Positions 1-10,113 are shown, counted from the first letter of the stretch. The stretch is DNA of 64,000 bases from Enoplolaimus lenunculus (GCA_030248215.1 JASANG010003323.1:248001-312000), one strand, 5' to 3'. Notes: generated by a model from the letters alone, not told the origin. Made by a program: numbers and translations.

Positions 1-140
1 ACTCTGAGCTGATGTAATTCTGGCTGAAATAAATAGTTCACAATGCGTTCAAACAATTTAGAATTCTGAGTTCTGAAAGACCTCACTTCTGTGTGGATTC
101 CGCTCATACTGAGTTTAAAATCAACTCTCTAGATTACCAG
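1..140. mobile_element. MITE-A, partial copy at window edge
   Basis: Carries the internal GAGTT/AACTC motifs of MITE-A. The left part is outside the window. Confidence 0.6.
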
Positions 141-301
141 TGAAGCATACGACTTCGTTAGTGGGTTGTTCTATACTTGGGCCGATATTAGAACGTCTGA
201 CAGATAATGCACCAAGCCAAAAGTTGAAACACTGAAAAGAGTGCTTTTTATCTTACCCACCAAGCATAAAATTAAAATGCCGATCCTAAAGTTTAAGTAT
301 G

Positions 302-506
302 CACTGTAAAAAATGGGGAGTCAAATTGACTCTCTTGGAAACAGGCTTTTCCTGACTCCGCAAACAAACTGAGTCAAATTTGACTCCGCCAGAGTCAACA
401 GTGAACCGAATTTGACTCTGGCGGATTCAGATTTGGCTCAGTTTATGTAGTCAGAGAAAGCCTATTTCCGAGAGAGTCAATTTGACTCCCCATTTTTTAC
501 AGCGTG
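302..506. mobile_element. MITE-C, palindromic, about 205 bp
   Basis: Begins CACTGTAAAAAATGG and ends CCATTTTTTACAGCGTG, with internal inverted GAGTCAAATTTGACTC blocks. The whole element can fold into a near-complete hairpin. Other copies are at 28934, 38655 and 56194. Confidence 0.85.
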
Positions 507-547
507 GCTAAATTGAAATATCTTCTATAGATTTGAACTGAACCCTA

Positions 548-798
548 CACTGTAAATTTCAGTGAGTTGATTGTAAGTCAGAATGAATTAAATCACTCAA
601 TCTGAGTTAGGACTATCAGGACTCACAATCCGAGTTGATTCAACACAATCTGATTTAATTAATCAACTCACCCGGAGTCAACTCAACTCACATAGAAAAT
701 CAACTCAACTCAACTTGAGTTAAAGTTTACTGTTATTAACTCAGAAATAACTAACTTTCCGTCTGAGCTGATTGATTAACTTACTGGGATTTACAGTG
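548..798. mobile_element. MITE-A, full copy
   Basis: Flanked by TA. Termini are CACTGTAAATTTCAGTGAG and GGGATTTACAGTG. The interior is made almost wholly of repeated TGAGTT/AACTCA motifs. Confidence 0.85.
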
Positions 799-904
799 TA
801 ATCACACTTGCAAGTTGGCATTGTCTCATTATTAATTTTAATAAAACGTTTGAGCATGGCTTACGGTTTGATATATAAAATATTCTTGAGCCCAATGACC
901 AGAT

Positions 905-1370
905 TCTTAAATGTATATAGCAACTATCGTCAGTTAGTAATTGGTTTTTAAACTCACTACACTGTAAATTCCAATGAGTTGATTAATCAATTCATCTAGC
1001 GAGTTAGTTATTTCTGAATTTAAATCAGTATACATTAACTCACTCTGAGTTGAGTTGATTCTCACTCTCAGTTGAGTTGAATGTGGGTGAGTTGATTAAT
1101 TAACTCAGAATGAATTGAATAAAATTCAAAATTCTGAGTCCTGATAGTCCTAACTCAGACTGAGCGATTCAACTGATTCTGAGTTAAAATCAACTGACTG
1201 AAATTTACAGTGTAACTATGTTTTGTTGTTGAACTCAAACTTGCTACAGGAGTATAGAGCGAGATATGAAAAATGTGTTGAATCTTGAGCCTCAGCATTC
1301 CCTGGTTCCAAAGATACAAGGCTTATCATTAACTGGTGACAGGTGCTACAACCATTTAAGAATACAGGCC
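905..1370. mobile_element. MITE-E foldback element split by a MITE-A
   Basis: Left arm reads CTTAAATGTATATAGCA; right arm (reverse complement) runs from about 1290 to 1368. Removing the MITE-A at 960-1212 leaves about 210 bp, the length of other MITE-E copies. Confidence 0.65.
960..1212. mobile_element. MITE-A, full copy, inserted in MITE-E
   Basis: CACTGTAAATTCCAATGAG to CTGAAATTTACAGTG, with TA on both sides. It is younger than the MITE-E it splits. Confidence 0.85.
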
Positions 1371-1439
1371 TAAGTCTAAGAACTTATGTCTGAATTTAAC
1401 AATTTACGCCAAGTAGTATAAATTCGAAGCCATCTATGT

Positions 1440-1659
1440 CAAATTTAGTGCAATATGAGTTAGAACTATCAGAAGTAACTCAGTATTCTGATTCAATTCA
1501 ACTCATTCTGAGTTAATTTATCAACTACACCCAAAATCAACTCAACTCAGGGTGAGAATCAACTCAACTCAGATAAAGTTAGTGTTTACAAATATTAATT
1601 TAGAAATAACTAACTCGCTAGTAAGAGTTGATTAGTTTAACTCAGCGGAATTTACAGTG
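1440..1659. mobile_element. MITE-A, 5'-truncated, in EF-hand gene 3' flank
   Basis: Ends GCGGAATTTACAGTG, 25 bases from the EF-hand stop codon. The outer terminus is not clear. Confidence 0.7.
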
Positions 1660-1684
1660 ACACACGTTTTCAAAACAGTCATAT

Positions 1685-1891
1685 TTACATTCTTCGTTGT
1701 CGCTGAAACATTTCTTCGGCATCTTCAAGCATATAATTGCGAACCATTTGAGCAAACGCGTCGTAGGATAAATGCTTTTGACCAGCAACATCAGCTTCGT
1801 TAAAAATTTCAGCGATTTCTTGCGCCGTAAATCCGCCGATGTCTTTGAAAACGCGAGTAAACTCGTACTCAGAGATAACACCGTCGCCGTC
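1685..1891 (-). CDS. EF-hand gene exon 3 (rest of EF-hand 3, degenerate EF-hand 4, stop)
   Basis: 68 codons plus stop (residues 255-322). It begins DGDGVISEYEF after the acceptor TTTTAAG|GAC and ends EEMFQRQRRM. The fourth loop, DVAGQKHLSYDA, has lost ligand residues. The end of a MITE-A lies 25 bases past the stop, so the 3' UTR probably runs into transposon sequence. Confidence 0.9.
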   Translation of the reverse strand, partial: DGDGVISEYEFTRVFKDIGGFTAQEIAEIFNEADVAGQKHLSYDAFAQMVRNYMLEDAEEMFQRQRRM

Positions 1892-4800
1892 CTTAAAATA
1901 GAAAAATTTCACATTTTAGGCTGTAATCCGCGATTTCACTGTAATTTGCAATGAGTTAATTAATCAACTCAGACAGAAAGTTAGTTGTTTTTACGTTAAC
2001 AACCGAAAACTTAGTTCACTCCGAGTTTCGTCGATTCTTACCCTGAGTTGAGTTGAGGGGAATTGATTAATTAAATCAGAATTAGGTTGAATCAAGTCAA
2101 AACTTTGAGTTCTGATAGTCCTAACTCAGACTGAGTGACTTAACTTTTCTGAGTTAAAATCAACTCTTAAATTCATAGTCATCGAACTATGCTTAGTGGA
2201 ATCAAAAGTTCAACTCTTCAAAGTATCAGCTCCAGTTTCGCATGTTTGCAGGAACAAACTGTAATACACTGTAAATTTCAGTGAGTTGGTTTTAACTCAG
2301 AATGAGCTGAATCTTTAACCCTTCAATGTATCAATTAAAATTCCTTATTTTTATAGAAGGAAAATTTCAATACACCGCAAATATCAGTGAGTTGATTTTA
2401 ACTCAGAATCAGTTGAATCAAATTGTCGTCTGAGTTCGATCTATCAGAGCGTAAAATTGTGAGCTTATTCAACTCACTCTGAGTCAGTTTATTAAACTCA
2501 TTCAGAAACAACTCAACTCAGAGAGAGACTCAACTCAACTTTATTTGTAACAAAATTTAACAAAATTATACTTTTGCGTAAAAATAACGTCAACGAAAGT
2601 ACGCAGTAACGGATAATATATGCTTATTTGATTTTTCAAAACTGTTTCTTACATGACTGAAACTACAGAATGGCGAAAGGGGCGCCCTACCCCGCTAACC
2701 GAAATCTGTTCCAGTTGGTTCAAAAACTTATCGACAGCATAAACGAATTCAACGTTAAATTTTTTTAATCTGCTTCCTGTCACTGTAAATTTCAGTGAGT
2801 TCATTTTAACTTTAGAATGAGTTGAATCCACTCAGAAGCCTGAGCTCTAAAGTAGGATTTTTATAGCTCAAAATCCTGGAAAAGTAGTATTTTATGAGCT
2901 CAAAATTATATGGATTAATTAAAATGTTTTTGAGTTACTTAATCAACTCACCGGGAATTAAATTAGTTTAGAGTGAGCTAATGTTTACTGTGCTTAACTC
3001 AGAAATAACCAGAAATAACCAATTCTCTCTGACGTAATTAATCAACTCATTGGAATTTTAACAGTGGCAGTAATAATTCCGGGTTGTGAGACTGGCTTGT
3101 CGCCTTTGTTACGCTCCGATAGCGACCGACTTTAATCTCGACGTGTCATGCGCTCTAATTCCAATGAATTGATTAATCTAATGAGTTAGAGTATTCGCTA
3201 TTTCCGGTTTATTTGTGAGTTAGTAACAGTTAATATTAACTCACTCTGAGTTGATTTAATTCCGTTGTTACTTGATAAATTAACTCACAATGTGTTCAAA
3301 CAATGCAGAATTCTAAGTTGTGAAATACTTAATTCAGAGCTTAGACATCTGCGTAGATTTAACTCATTCAAAGTTAAAATCAACACACTGGAATTTACAC
3401 ACTGTAAATGCCACTGAGTTGATTTTAACTCAGAATGAGTTGTATCCACTCAGAAGCATATAGTTCTTTCAGAACTTGGAATTCTGAATTAATTGAATTC
3501 ATTGTGAGTTAATTAATCAAGTAACCCAAAATAAAATCAACTCAGCGTGAATTAATGTTTGTTGTTATTCACTCAGAAATAAATGGAAAAACTAATTCTC
3601 TCCCTGAGTTGATTAATCAACTCGTTGGAATTGTAAATTCCAATGAGTTAATTAATCTACTCAGACGGAAAGTTAGTTATTTCTGAGTTAATAACAGTAA
3701 ACTTAACTCACACTGAGCTGACTTTCAATTCTCACTGTGAGTTACGTTGACTCCGGGTAAGTTACTTAATGAACTCAGAATAAATTGTATCAACTCAAAA
3801 TTCTGAGTTTTCACAGTCCTAACTCACACTGAGTGATTCTACTTATGCTGACTTAAAATCAATTCACTACAATTTTACAGTGATGTTGTTTACCTGATCG
3901 AAATAATCAAAACACTGTGCAATCAATTCTTTTTCGGTGTTATTCTGTGTTGTAATTTTTTTCATTACAAAACAAAATTCTTCAAAATCAATTTCACCGT
4001 TGCCGTCTTCGTCAATTTCCCGCAAAACATCTTCGACTTCATCGTACGAATATTCTAAATCCATTGATTTCATCGCTTCCCGAAGCTCATCGTACTCGAT
4101 TGATCCGTTTCCGTCCTAAAAACAAAACTCAACCGCTCAAAAATATGCTGGTCGATGCAAAAGATGAGTACAAAAACTGTTCCTTTGGCCAGCCCGTAAC
4201 GGAACGGTTTTCTGTGGGATTGAATTTTTTTTCGCTTAGGTTCGGCTTTATAGGCTTAGGCGTAGGTATAAGCACATTCTTACGCTTTTAGGTTTAGGCT
4301 AATAGGTTTATAGGCTTGGGCGCAGGTATAAGCTCATTTAGGCTAATAGGTTTACAGCCTAGGCGTAGGTATAAGCTCATCCTTACGCTTTTAGGTTTAG
4401 GCTAATAGGTTTATAGGCTTAGGCGTAGGCATAAGCTCATTCTTACGCTTTTAGGTTTAGGCTAATAGGTTTATAGGCTTAGGCGTAGGCATAAGCTCAT
4501 CCTTACGCTTTTAGGTTTAGGCTAATAGGTTTATAGGCTTAGGCGTAGGCATAAGCTCATCCTTACGCTTTTAGGTTTAGGCTAATAGGTAAATAGCCTT
4601 AGGCGTAGGTATAAGCTCATTCTTACGCTTTTAGGCTTAGGCTAATAGGTTTATAGGCTCAGGCTTAGGTATAAGCTCATTCTTACACTTTTAGGCTTAG
4701 GCGAATAGGTTTATAGGCTTGGGCTTAGGTATAAGCTAAATCTTAATAATTATCGTCTGACTCTGAATTTTGTCACCACTTTCACAGCATTACCCCCTTC

Positions 4801-5818
4801 TGAAATGGAAAAGGGCGTCCGTCCAAAACGCAATGCTGGTGGGATACATCCTCTTCTGTGCAGAATGTACCCAGTTGCATACCCTTGTCTATAAATGGTA
4901 TATTGTTCACTCTTGATATCAAGAGTCGATGATGCCCTTAGACAAGAATATTCAAAAAGCCTTGTTTTGCATAGAACTAACTCTACCAGCGCTCGTTGCG
5001 TTTTGATCCTACCCCCTCACTTTGGAGGGGTCCAGTTTACGTTCGTTACACGCATGTCCATACTCTCAAGTGTACGTAGCACCTATGACCGGTTAATGAT
5101 AAGTTTTCTACCTTTCGAACCAGGCACACTTTTCAAAATTTTGCTCATTTCTTGGTGTGACATCGTCCTACGTCTATGGAAATTTTACCATGCTCAGATT
5201 CCACCGATCGCTGGTATGAAAATCAACAAATAACTGGCAATAGATGCTATACACAGTTGAGAATAAAACGTTTCGTACTTTGTCGAACAACTTGAATATT
5301 TCCGCATAATCGGCCAACTCTTCTTTGGAATACGTCGGTTGTCCAAGCATCGCATGATCGTCATCTGACTTGTTGTTACCTTTGACATTCTTCGCCAGTT
5401 TGGTACTGTTTTTTTGACTTGATCTGTTTTTCGAATTGTCTCTATTTTCGCTTCGTTCACGACTCGTTTTGCGGCTCAATCGAAACCCTTTCACCATTTT
5501 ATTCACCGTTGTTGGTCGTTTTTCCCTGGTTCCAGATGATTTTTGTAATTCTGTCAAAATTTGACCAGTTTTCGAGTTCAGTTGCCCAACAGCGGATCCT
5601 GGTTTCGTTTCGCGATAATTTGTGTCCAGCTTTGACCGAAAGCGTCGACTCGGTTTTTGGTTGGTTTTAGTCGTGTTGCCATCGCAGACCGGTTCTGGTA
5701 ACGTACCGAGCGACGAGTGGCTTTCACCAGTGTTGCTATCGCTGTCATCGTTATCTGCGGTTGACGGTTCGGTCGCTTCGAATTTACTCTTACGAAGCGG
5801 TTTTAGAAACCGGAGCAT
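1685..5818 (-). CDS. Calmodulin-like EF-hand protein with long basic N-terminal extension (3 exons)
   Basis: Coding exons are 5279-5818, 3894-4115 and 1685-1891; they join in phase 0 to give 322 residues. Residues 1-160 are a Ser/Lys/Arg/Asn-rich, probably disordered extension. The rest is a calmodulin-type module with four EF-hands: loop 1 at residues 179-190 (DKDGNGSIEYDE), loop 2 at 215-226 (DEDGNGEIDFEE), loop 3 at 253-264 (DQDGDGVISEYE) and loop 4 at 288-299 (DVAGQKHLSYDA). Loops 1-3 have the canonical Asp/Asn ligands, the Gly at position 6 and a Glu at position 12. Loop 4 lacks ligands at positions 3, 5 and 12 and should not bind calcium. The start is the first Met after an in-frame stop. 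A good acceptor just upstream leaves room for a 5' UTR intron. By family it is a calcium sensor. The partner is unknown; the basic extension may direct location. Confidence 0.9.
1937..2165. mobile_element. MITE-A in EF-hand intron 2
   Basis: Begins CACTGTAATTTGCAATGAG, about 45 bases from the exon 3 acceptor. The far terminus has decayed. Confidence 0.75.
2267..2545. mobile_element. Two partial MITE-A copies in EF-hand intron 2
   Basis: CACTGTAAATTTCAGTGAG at 2267 and a second start (CACCGCAAATATCAGTGAG) near 2376. Both lack clear right ends. Confidence 0.6.
2781..3065. mobile_element. MITE-A in EF-hand intron 2
   Basis: CACTGTAAATTTCAGTGAG to TTGGAATTTTAACAGTG, diverged inside. Confidence 0.75.
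3153..3399. mobile_element. MITE-A, left end decayed, EF-hand intron 2
   Basis: AATTCCAATGAATTGATT to CACTGGAATTTACA; it abuts the next copy. Confidence 0.65.
3402..3632. mobile_element. MITE-A, EF-hand intron 2
   Basis: Begins ACACTGTAAATGCCACTGAG. The right end merges head-to-tail with the following copy. Confidence 0.65.
3633..3882. mobile_element. MITE-A next to EF-hand exon 2 donor
   Basis: TGTAAATTCCAATGAG to CTACAATTTTACAGTG. Its end lies about 10 bases from the donor GT at 3892-3893. Confidence 0.75.
3894..4115 (-). CDS. EF-hand gene exon 2 (rest of EF-hand 1, EF-hand 2, start of EF-hand 3)
   Basis: 74 codons (residues 181-254), from DGNGSIEYDEL to CFDYFDQ. The acceptor is TTTTTAG|GAC and the donor CAG|GTAAAC. 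Both joints are phase 0 and fall between loop residues 2 and 3 of EF-hands 1 and 3. A MITE-A terminus lies about 10 bases beyond the donor GT. Confidence 0.9.
4187..4745 (+). repeat. Expanded MITE-B core: about eight 60-bp tandem units
   Basis: Starts as a MITE-B (GGCCAGCCCGTAACGG, then TTTTCTGTGGGATTG). It then runs as a tandem array of ~60-bp units built from GGCTTAGGCGTAGG, ATAAGCTCATTCTTACGC and TTTAGGTTTAGGCTAATAGG. No right terminus is seen. Confidence 0.8.
4790..5035. mobile_element. MITE-G foldback copy in EF-hand intron 1
   Basis: Carries the family words AGAATGTACCCAGTTGCATAC, ACTCTTGATATCAAGAGT, CGTTGCGTTTTGATCCTACC and inverted GGGG/CCCC ends. Relatives lie at 28.4, 53.3, 54.4 and 62.2 kb. 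Confidence 0.6.
5055..5266. mobile_element. MITE-E foldback copy next to EF-hand exon 1 donor
   Basis: Left arm CTCTCAAGTGTACGTAGCAC; right arm in reverse complement ends AGTTGAGAATA, 11 bases from the exon 1 donor GT. Confidence 0.75.
5279..5818 (-). CDS. EF-hand gene exon 1 (N-terminal extension and start of EF-hand 1)
   Basis: Codes for residues 1-180, starting MLRFLKPLRKSKF and ending KLFDK. The exon stops after the second residue of calcium loop 1, at a donor reading AAA|GTACGA. The sequence is rich in Lys, Arg, Ser, Thr and Asn, with an acidic-serine patch at about residues 23-35, and has no membrane segment or recognisable domain before the EF-hand. A MITE-E end lies about 13 bases inside the intron. 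Confidence 0.87.
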
Positions 5819-5992
5819 TTTGTTATCCTGTTTGTGAAAAGTTGACTATTTTGTTAAAAAATAGCTTGATTTTGTCAGTTTTTTAAGATAAACGGCAGGT
5901 TTAAGGGACAAATATGGTTTTAGAATTTGTGTAACTCTGGCTGATTTATAAGTTATTAATTTAATATCGTAAGTGAAAACTATGTAATCATA

Positions 5993-6239
5993 TACTGTAA
6001 ATTCCAATGAGTTGATTAATTTAAAACACCGAGAGAATTTGCTATTTCTGGTTATTTCTTAGTTTAACAGTAAATATTAACTCGTTCTGGGCTGACTTAA
6101 TTCCGGATTACTTGATTGTCTCAGAATGAGTTCAGTCAGTTCAGAATTCGTAGTTCTGAAAGATGTAATTCAGAGCTTAGGCTTCTGAGTGGATTCAACT
6201 CATTCTTCAGTTAAAATCAACTCACTGGAATTTACAGTG
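5993..6239. mobile_element. MITE-A, upstream of EF-hand gene
   Basis: TACTGTAAATTCCAATGAG to CTGGAATTTACAGTG with flanking TA. It lies about 175 bases 5' of the EF-hand start codon and may overlap its promoter. Confidence 0.8.
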
Positions 6240-6367
6240 TATCCAGTTTTGAAACAAGGTCTGTTAGCGGGTTAACTAGGCGAATAGCGGAAAGGATTTT
6301 GAAAGCTCTTCAACGTCAAATCGTGCAGAGTTTATGAAATATGACAATGTATTTTTATGGGTTTATC

Positions 6368-6642
6368 TTAACCCTTTAACTCATAAAGTATACTACGAGC
6401 AACTAAATACAAGTAATATACGAGTAACACAGACACTGTGTGCAGTGTATAGCAATTCTAACCTATATGCGCAGTGCAAAATTTCTACACGATGTGAGAG
6501 CCCCCTCGGGCTCGAGCGTCAAACTCCTATAGCTGAGTGGTCATCGTAAACGCCTCCAACCTGAGAGACTGGAGATAGAATCTTACCTTGAAATTACATC
6601 TCGTATTATGAAATAGAAAATATTCATGCGAGAAAGTGCTCA
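6368..6642 (+). mobile_element. MITE-F (piggyBac-like ends, tRNA-like core), diverged copy
   Basis: Left TTAA with CCCTTTAACTCAT. The core CTCCTATAGCTGAGTGGTC is an A-box-like motif on the plus strand. The right end (CATGCGAGAAAGTG) is decayed. Orientation is opposite to the other four copies. Confidence 0.65.
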
Positions 6643-6644
6643 TA

Positions 6645-7140
6645 TCGTAGTAAAAACAGTGAGAAATAAATAAGTTTTTGCAAGTGGCTGGTTATAACGG
6701 TATCTCAGCATTTTAGCCGCCCGAAATTTCGTCGTCAGACAACTTGTAAACCGAAATTTCATCGACTCAACAATTTGTCGCTCATCATTATGCTTTAGGC
6801 TTTGGCTTACCGTTCGGATTATGTTCAAATTTATTCGTAGGCTTTAGGACAAGTTGTTGGGTGACAAATTTGCTGTAGATTACGTTATAATTTACGCGAA
6901 CAGGTATATGAGATGACTAAATATTATAAATTTAATAAAAAACCGTATTTGTGATCTGTACAGGTTTCTTGTAAACATTCTTAGAAAAACATAATGAATT
7001 TTTTTGCATCTGAAGACTTAAATTTTTACAACTTGAGTCAATAAAAATCATTCATTTAAAATTGTCTAAATTAAAAGTCTAAGAAGCGACAATACCCACA
7101 GTTTTGAACTAAGATTATTGTTGAACACAAACAAGGCCGA
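6645..7140. other. No feature seen
   Basis: AT-rich unique sequence with no repeat, exon or RNA gene that I could recognise. Confidence 0.5.
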
Positions 7141-7145
7141 CCGTA

Positions 7146-7251
7146 CACTGTAAATTCCAATGAGTTGATTAATCAATTGAGCTAGCAAGTTGGTTCTTCC
7201 AGAATTAATATCAGGAAACGAGTTAAAATCAACTCACCGGAATTTACAGCG
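7146..7251. mobile_element. MITE-A, internally deleted
   Basis: CACTGTAAATTCCAATGAG to CCGGAATTTACAGCG; only 106 bp, so the middle is missing. Confidence 0.75.
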
Positions 7252-7329
7252 TAGTCCGACCAGCCGGGTCCGGGCTCAAGTTCCTTCGCTCGGTCAATTT
7301 CAAATTGTGTGATGATTGGTTGAAAAGTG

Positions 7330-7537
7330 CACTGTAAATTTCAATGAGTTCATTAATCAACTCAAAGGGAGTAACTCATTTTGAGCTGATTTAATTCTGG
7401 GTGAGTTGATCAATTAACTCAGAATGGAGTTCAATCAATTTAGAGTTCTGAGCTCTGAAAGACTTAATTCAGAGCTCAGTCGTCTGAATGGATTCAACTC
7501 ATTCGGAGTTAAAATCAACTCACTGAAACTTACAGTG
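7330..7537. mobile_element. MITE-A
   Basis: CACTGTAAATTTCAATGAG to CTGAAACTTACAGTG. Confidence 0.8.
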
Positions 7538-7579
7538 CATGTGACCTACCACCAATTCTCGAATGACGTTAAACAGCTC

Positions 7580-7730
7580 GGCTAATGTATAGAACAGAGC
7601 TGCTACAGTAGTGTAAACATATTCCTAAGCCTAAGCCCAAACCTAAAACTGAAAAATTACTCTAAAGTTTAAGCTTATTCTATTGCAGTCCCGCCCAAAA
7701 ACGTTCCGCCTTTGATCTTTACATGAGCTA
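7580..7730 (-). mobile_element. MITE-B copy
   Basis: AATGTATAGAACAGAGC, GCCTAA-type hexamers, then CCGCCTTTGATCTTTACATG. Confidence 0.7.
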
Positions 7731-7929
7731 AAAGTTCAAAGACAAGCCGCTAAACTTCGTTTGACCATTTCGATATTTAAATCAATTTCCATCTTGTTCG
7801 TCAGTATACATTTGACGAATAAATGCGTCATAAAATAATCACATAAATGGCAAAAAGGTTGAGAATACAACAGAATGTTTGAACGAGCAACTCATTTCTG
7901 ATAAAGGGTTTGAGCTCTAACTATGCCGT

Positions 7930-8105
7930 TTCTGAACACATTTTGTCGGGGAAGTAGGCAAGGAAAGGGGGCAGGGGGGTCAGCCCTTAAAACAATTTTG
8001 GCCCCCTTACAAAATTTACAAATTCGCTTGTAAGTCAACGACAACCATTGTATGCTCCTCTTGAAAAAATTTTAGCCCCCTAGTAAGGTGAGCTGGTTAC
8101 GGGTC
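7930..8105. mobile_element. MITE-H copy
   Basis: GGGGGCAGGGGGGTCAGCCC to AGCAAGGTGAGCTGG family words (GGCTACGGGC-type ends). Confidence 0.55.
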
Positions 8106-8197
8106 TCGTTTTGTCTCTATTACAATAGCGAATAACAAGTCTGCACGTAATTTAGTAATGAAACACAAAAATCCGTATTTAAACCTATCATCTGTCC

Positions 8198-8409
8198 GGC
8201 CCTTGTAAAGATCAGGGGCGGAACGTTTTTCTGTGGGATTGCAACAGAGTAAGTAAGCGCAGGCTTTACACCTATTTTTTTCCTAGGCTTAGGCTTAGGC
8301 TTAGGACTAGGAATATGCTCATTCTTACGCTTAAACTTAGGCTTCGGCTTAGGCTTTGGCTTAGGAATATGCTTATAATACTGTTCCGCCCCTGTTGTTT
8401 ACATTGGCC
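8198..8409 (+). mobile_element. MITE-B, complete
   Basis: GGCCCTTGTAAAGATCAGG to CCCCTGTTGTTTACATTGGCC ends, with a TTAGGC-rich core. Confidence 0.85.
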
Positions 8410-8414
8410 GATTG

Positions 8415-8980
8415 TCCAACAAAACGTGAAGTTCACCGAGTCGAGTACTGATATCATAAACTTAAATCGCAATCTTGTATTGATTTCAAGGTTTAAAACG
8501 TGTTCCGAGTTGCCCCAGTTATCACAGGAATCGCCTAGAAATTGCTGTCAAAATGACACAACTTACAAGACTTTATACGCAGATATATATATTGTGAGCC
8601 CAGCGCAAACTTATAAGTTAAATGTAATATAATTGACACTTTTTTAATTTGTGACAAAATTTTAAGTGGTTCTACAACCTTGAAAATTTTCGCTTCGAAT
8701 ATATTAATATACATCGAAATAGCACACTTTCATCATTACAACTCACGTTTAGTCGCTCGTTGCGTGCGGCACGGGTTATTTCAAGTGAGATTTCAATTTT
8801 TAACCATTTATTCAACTTCACACAGCTTTTAGGCATTTGGTTGCAATTTCAGTTTCTTAATTACATAGTCGCTATATAACAAAATTGTAGAATTATTTGT
8901 TCACAGGTGTAAACCGCCGCAGATGAGTCGGATAGTCTGCTTACCAGGCATTTTAGCCAGGTCATCTTGCTAAGTGGGTT
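8415..8980. other. No feature seen
   Basis: Unique AT-rich sequence. The frame open at 8315-8632 lies largely in the preceding MITE-B and is not supported as a gene. Confidence 0.45.
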
Positions 8981-8984
8981 AAAC

Positions 8985-9380
8985 GTTTTTCAAGAGAGGC
9001 ATTCGAGGGTTTTCGATTACTTACTTAATACAAGCAAGATTGAAAATTTTCTATGCTGAACAAACGATATTTTCCGCTATCATCCGCCAGCCCGCGTTTG
9101 CCCAAAAACAATTGGAATTATTTTTTTTTGCATATTTGAGCTTCTCATGACTTCTCCTAGTTATATTCCACGCCCAAATTGAAATTTTAAAAAACTCGGC
9201 TTTTGAGGACCCAAGATTTTTCCTTGGAACCCAAAAACAAATTTTTGTCAAAATGTTAAACACATTAAATACCTACTATTCGATGCAGTTTGTGCAGCTG
9301 AGTCGAATGATGTTAAATTTTTCGCAACCAGACTTTTGGCTAACGAGTTACGGTCAAATAACTAATTGTTAGCGCGCTAC
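8985..9380. repeat. Dispersed repeat related to 12290-12640 and 13080-13330
   Basis: Shares GAGTCGAATGATGTTAAAT and CGAGTTACGGTCAAATA with the two 12-13 kb segments, one of them inverted. Confidence 0.5.
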
Positions 9381-9654
9381 AAGACCCTACAATTCCAGTG
9401 ACAGGAGGGCTGAGCCCTTCTAGTCCCCCTTCTGGCTACAGGGCCAACGTAAACCTGTAAATGCTAACTCGATATTTTTTCAACAAGCAATTCATTTCAA
9501 CTCGAATTGTACGTTAACGTTAGCTTATCAAATCTGCTAAATACCAATCATTTTATGCATATATTTTTCAAAAAGACTTATACTATCGTGGTATGAAAGT
9601 AAAAATATATTTTTAGCCAATTCAGCATAAATTATCTACACAGGCATATGTACC

Positions 9655-9825
9655 TGGATCTGTAGCCAAGCGTAGGACCACGGGGACTTTAGCCCCATTA
9701 TAAAAATAGTGGTCCAGTAGAAAATTTTCAATCTTGATTGTATAAGTCAAAGAAAACCCTTGTATGCCCGTCATGAAAATTTTTTTCGTTCCGCTAGCAA
9801 GGTGAGCTGGCTACAAGCCTGTGTG
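9655..9825. mobile_element. MITE-H copy
   Basis: Family words GTAGCCAAGCGTAGG and AGCAAGGTGAGCTGGCTAC. Confidence 0.6.
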
Positions 9826-10113
9826 TGTGAGCACTGAGACGCGCTATGGTAATTTTTCACTGCTGAACAACCAATCGTCTGGTATTTTGCTATGACATAA
9901 TTGACCATTAAAAATGACAATCGAGTCATGTGAAAAACTGGCCAATGATATTTGAGAAAGGCATTTTCGTATTTAAGGTCAACATAAAACCAAATACTTT
10001 CTGTTCATATGTTTTTGAATTTTAGACTGAAATTAGAAAAAAATAGAAAACTTCCGTGGAAGTAAACTTTATACTGATCGGAGTTTTGGGGGTTATTGGT
10101 TTGCAACCATTTG

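Noticed and set aside
4895-5233. 112-codon plus-strand frame
   Set aside because: It spans a MITE-G and a MITE-E inside the EF-hand intron.
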